Positions 4,933 to 6,041 of a stretch of DNA of 6,041 nt are shown here, in pieces. Position numbers and translations under genes: made by a program. The stretch's first letter is position 1. Each line of letters opens with the position of its first letter. The stretch covers positions 1-6,041 of the forward strand of contig JBOHYW010000219.1 in NCBI GenBank assembly GCA_050738155.1, given 5' to 3'. Under the pieces are notes generated by a model, which did no database searches, had not been told where the DNA came from, and saw only the letters and a program-made list of their open reading frames with translations. Source of the DNA: 66-474 sp050738155 (GTDB taxonomy: Bacteria > Pseudomonadota > Gammaproteobacteria > Xanthomonadales > Rhodanobacteraceae).

Positions 4933-6036
4933 ATGCTTTTCGAAACCATTTCCACCACTGGCCACGAACAGGTCGTGTTCTGCCACAGCAGGGATGCCGG
5001 CCTGAAAGCCATCATCGCGATCCACAACACCGTACTGGGTCCGGCGCTGGGCGGTCTGCGCATGTGGCCGTACAAGACCGAGGAAGAGGCCTTGAACGAC
5101 GTGCTGCGGTTGTCGCGCGGCATGACCTACAAGAACGCGGTGGCCGGCTTGAATCTCGGCGGCGGCAAGGCCGTGATCATCGGCGACCCGGCCAGGGACA
5201 AATCCGAAGCATTGTTCCGCGCACTGGGGCGCTACATCAATTCGTTGAACGGCCGCTACATCACGGCCGAAGACGTCGGCATCGACGTCAACGACATGGA
5301 ATACGTCTATCGCGAAACCGAATTCGTCACCGGCGTGCATCAGGTGCACGGCGGCTCGGGCGATCCCTCGCCATTCACCGCCTACGGCGCCTTGCAGGGC
5401 GTGATGGCGACGCTCAACTACAAGCATGGCAACGAAGACGTCGGCAAATACAGCTTCGCCGTGCAAGGCGCCGGCCACGTCGGCAGCGAGTTCATCAAGC
5501 TGCTGCGCGAACAGGGCGCCAAGGTGTTCGTCACCGACATCAACAAGGACGCCGTGCAGCGTTGCGTCGACGAACTCGGCTGCGAAGCGGTCGGTACCGA
5601 CGACATCTACGACGTCGACTGCGACGTGTACAGCCCGTGCGCGCTCGGCGGCACCGTCAACGACCAGACCATCGACCGCATCAAGGCGCCGATCGTCTGC
5701 GGTATCGCCAACAACCAGCTTTCCACCGACCAGATCGGCGACGAGCTGATGAAGCGCGGTGTGGTGTACGCCCCCGACTACGCAGTGAACGCCGGCGGCG
5801 TGATGAACGTGTCGCTGGAAATCGATGGCTACAACCGCGAGCGCGCAATGCGCATGATGCGCAGCATCTACTACAACGTCGGCCGCATCTTCCAGATCGC
5901 CGACCGCGACGGCATCCCGACCTACAAGGCCGCCGACCGCATGGCCGAAGAACGCATCAACGCCGTCGGCAAGATCAAGCTGCCGACCATCGGCAACGAC
6001 AAGCCGCGCTTCCAGGGCAGGATGCGGGGACAATAG
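4933..6036 (+). CDS. bcd: Leucine dehydrogenase (Glu/Leu/Phe/Val dehydrogenase family)
   Basis: A 367-residue NAD-dependent enzyme that reversibly deaminates leucine, valine and isoleucine to their 2-oxo acids; cytoplasmic, and the family is oligomeric. Although the frame is open from a GTG at 4855, the ATG at 4933 is chosen: it gives the usual N-terminus (MLFETI…) and length (Bacillus enzyme about 364), with GGGAG (4919-4923) 9 nt upstream. Substrate domain: GGLRMW 40-45, K67 (TYKNA) and catalytic K79 in NLGGGKAVI (74-82), and the ITAEDVG motif (110-116) with D114. NAD-binding domain: GAGHVG 179-184, acidic D202 (VTDIN) after the second beta strand favouring NAD over NADP, PCALGG 235-240 and NNQL 260-263. 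The C-terminus has the conserved YNRERAM and AADRMAEERI segments. It supplies precursors for branched acyl-CoAs, linking it to icmF. Symbol follows Bacillus usage; ldh is also used. Confidence 0.95.
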   Translation: MLFETISTTGHEQVVFCHSRDAGLKAIIAIHNTVLGPALGGLRMWPYKTEEEALNDVLRLSRGMTYKNAVAGLNLGGGKAVIIGDPARDKSEALFRALGRYINSLNGRYITAEDVGIDVNDMEYVYRETEFVTGVHQVHGGSGDPSPFTAYGALQGVMATLNYKHGNEDVGKYSFAVQGAGHVGSEFIKLLREQGAKVFVTDINKDAVQRCVDELGCEAVGTDDIYDVDCDVYSPCALGGTVNDQTIDRIKAPIVCGIANNQLSTDQIGDELMKRGVVYAPDYAVNAGGVMNVSLEIDGYNRERAMRMMRSIYYNVGRIFQIADRDGIPTYKAADRMAEERINAVGKIKLPTIGNDKPRFQGRMRGQ

Positions 6037-6041
6037 AGCCG

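Noticed and set aside
4810..6033. Long minus-strand open frame antisense to the leucine dehydrogenase gene
   Set aside because: It mirrors the codons of a well-conserved gene in GC-rich DNA; its product is compositionally odd and resembles no family I know.

Overview
This is a GC-rich proteobacterial window. Gene content and repeat style suggest a gammaproteobacterium of the Xanthomonadaceae/Lysobacterales type. That placement is inferred from a fused isobutyryl-CoA mutase, a leucine dehydrogenase, an exported YxWxPGYW protein and many short palindromic repeats including GTAG-type REPs; no taxonomic marker gene is present.

Layout. Positions 1-2740 (minus strand) hold the first 913 codons of a fused isobutyryl-CoA mutase (IcmF); its C-terminus lies outside the window. 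The frame is open throughout, but four blocks of repetitive, palindrome-rich DNA sit inside it, all in frame and all at domain boundaries or linkers. A 138-bp divergent intergenic region (2741-2878) separates it from a small exported His-rich YxWxPGYW-repeat protein (2879-3295, plus) with a clear intrinsic terminator at 3315-3341. Positions 3342-3907 carry no intact gene: there is a cluster of GTAG-type REP elements with a 61-bp tandem period (3413-3623) and a frameshifted remnant that resembles the C-terminus of an FAD-dependent oxidoreductase (3640-3791, minus). Then come an outer-membrane M48 metalloprotease lipoprotein of the LoiP/YggG type (3908-4705, plus) and a leucine dehydrogenase (4933-6036, plus), each apparently its own transcription unit.

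Function. Leucine dehydrogenase feeds branched-chain amino acids into 2-oxo acids, and these yield branched acyl-CoAs. IcmF interconverts isobutyryl-CoA and n-butyryl-CoA. The two enzymes therefore touch the same branched-chain acyl pool, although they are not in one operon. The most unusual feature is the repeat-invaded icmF: a 7-bp repeat that is stop-free in all six frames, plus two larger inverted-repeat elements, appear to be translated as extra linker segments adding about 200 residues to a conserved B12 enzyme.
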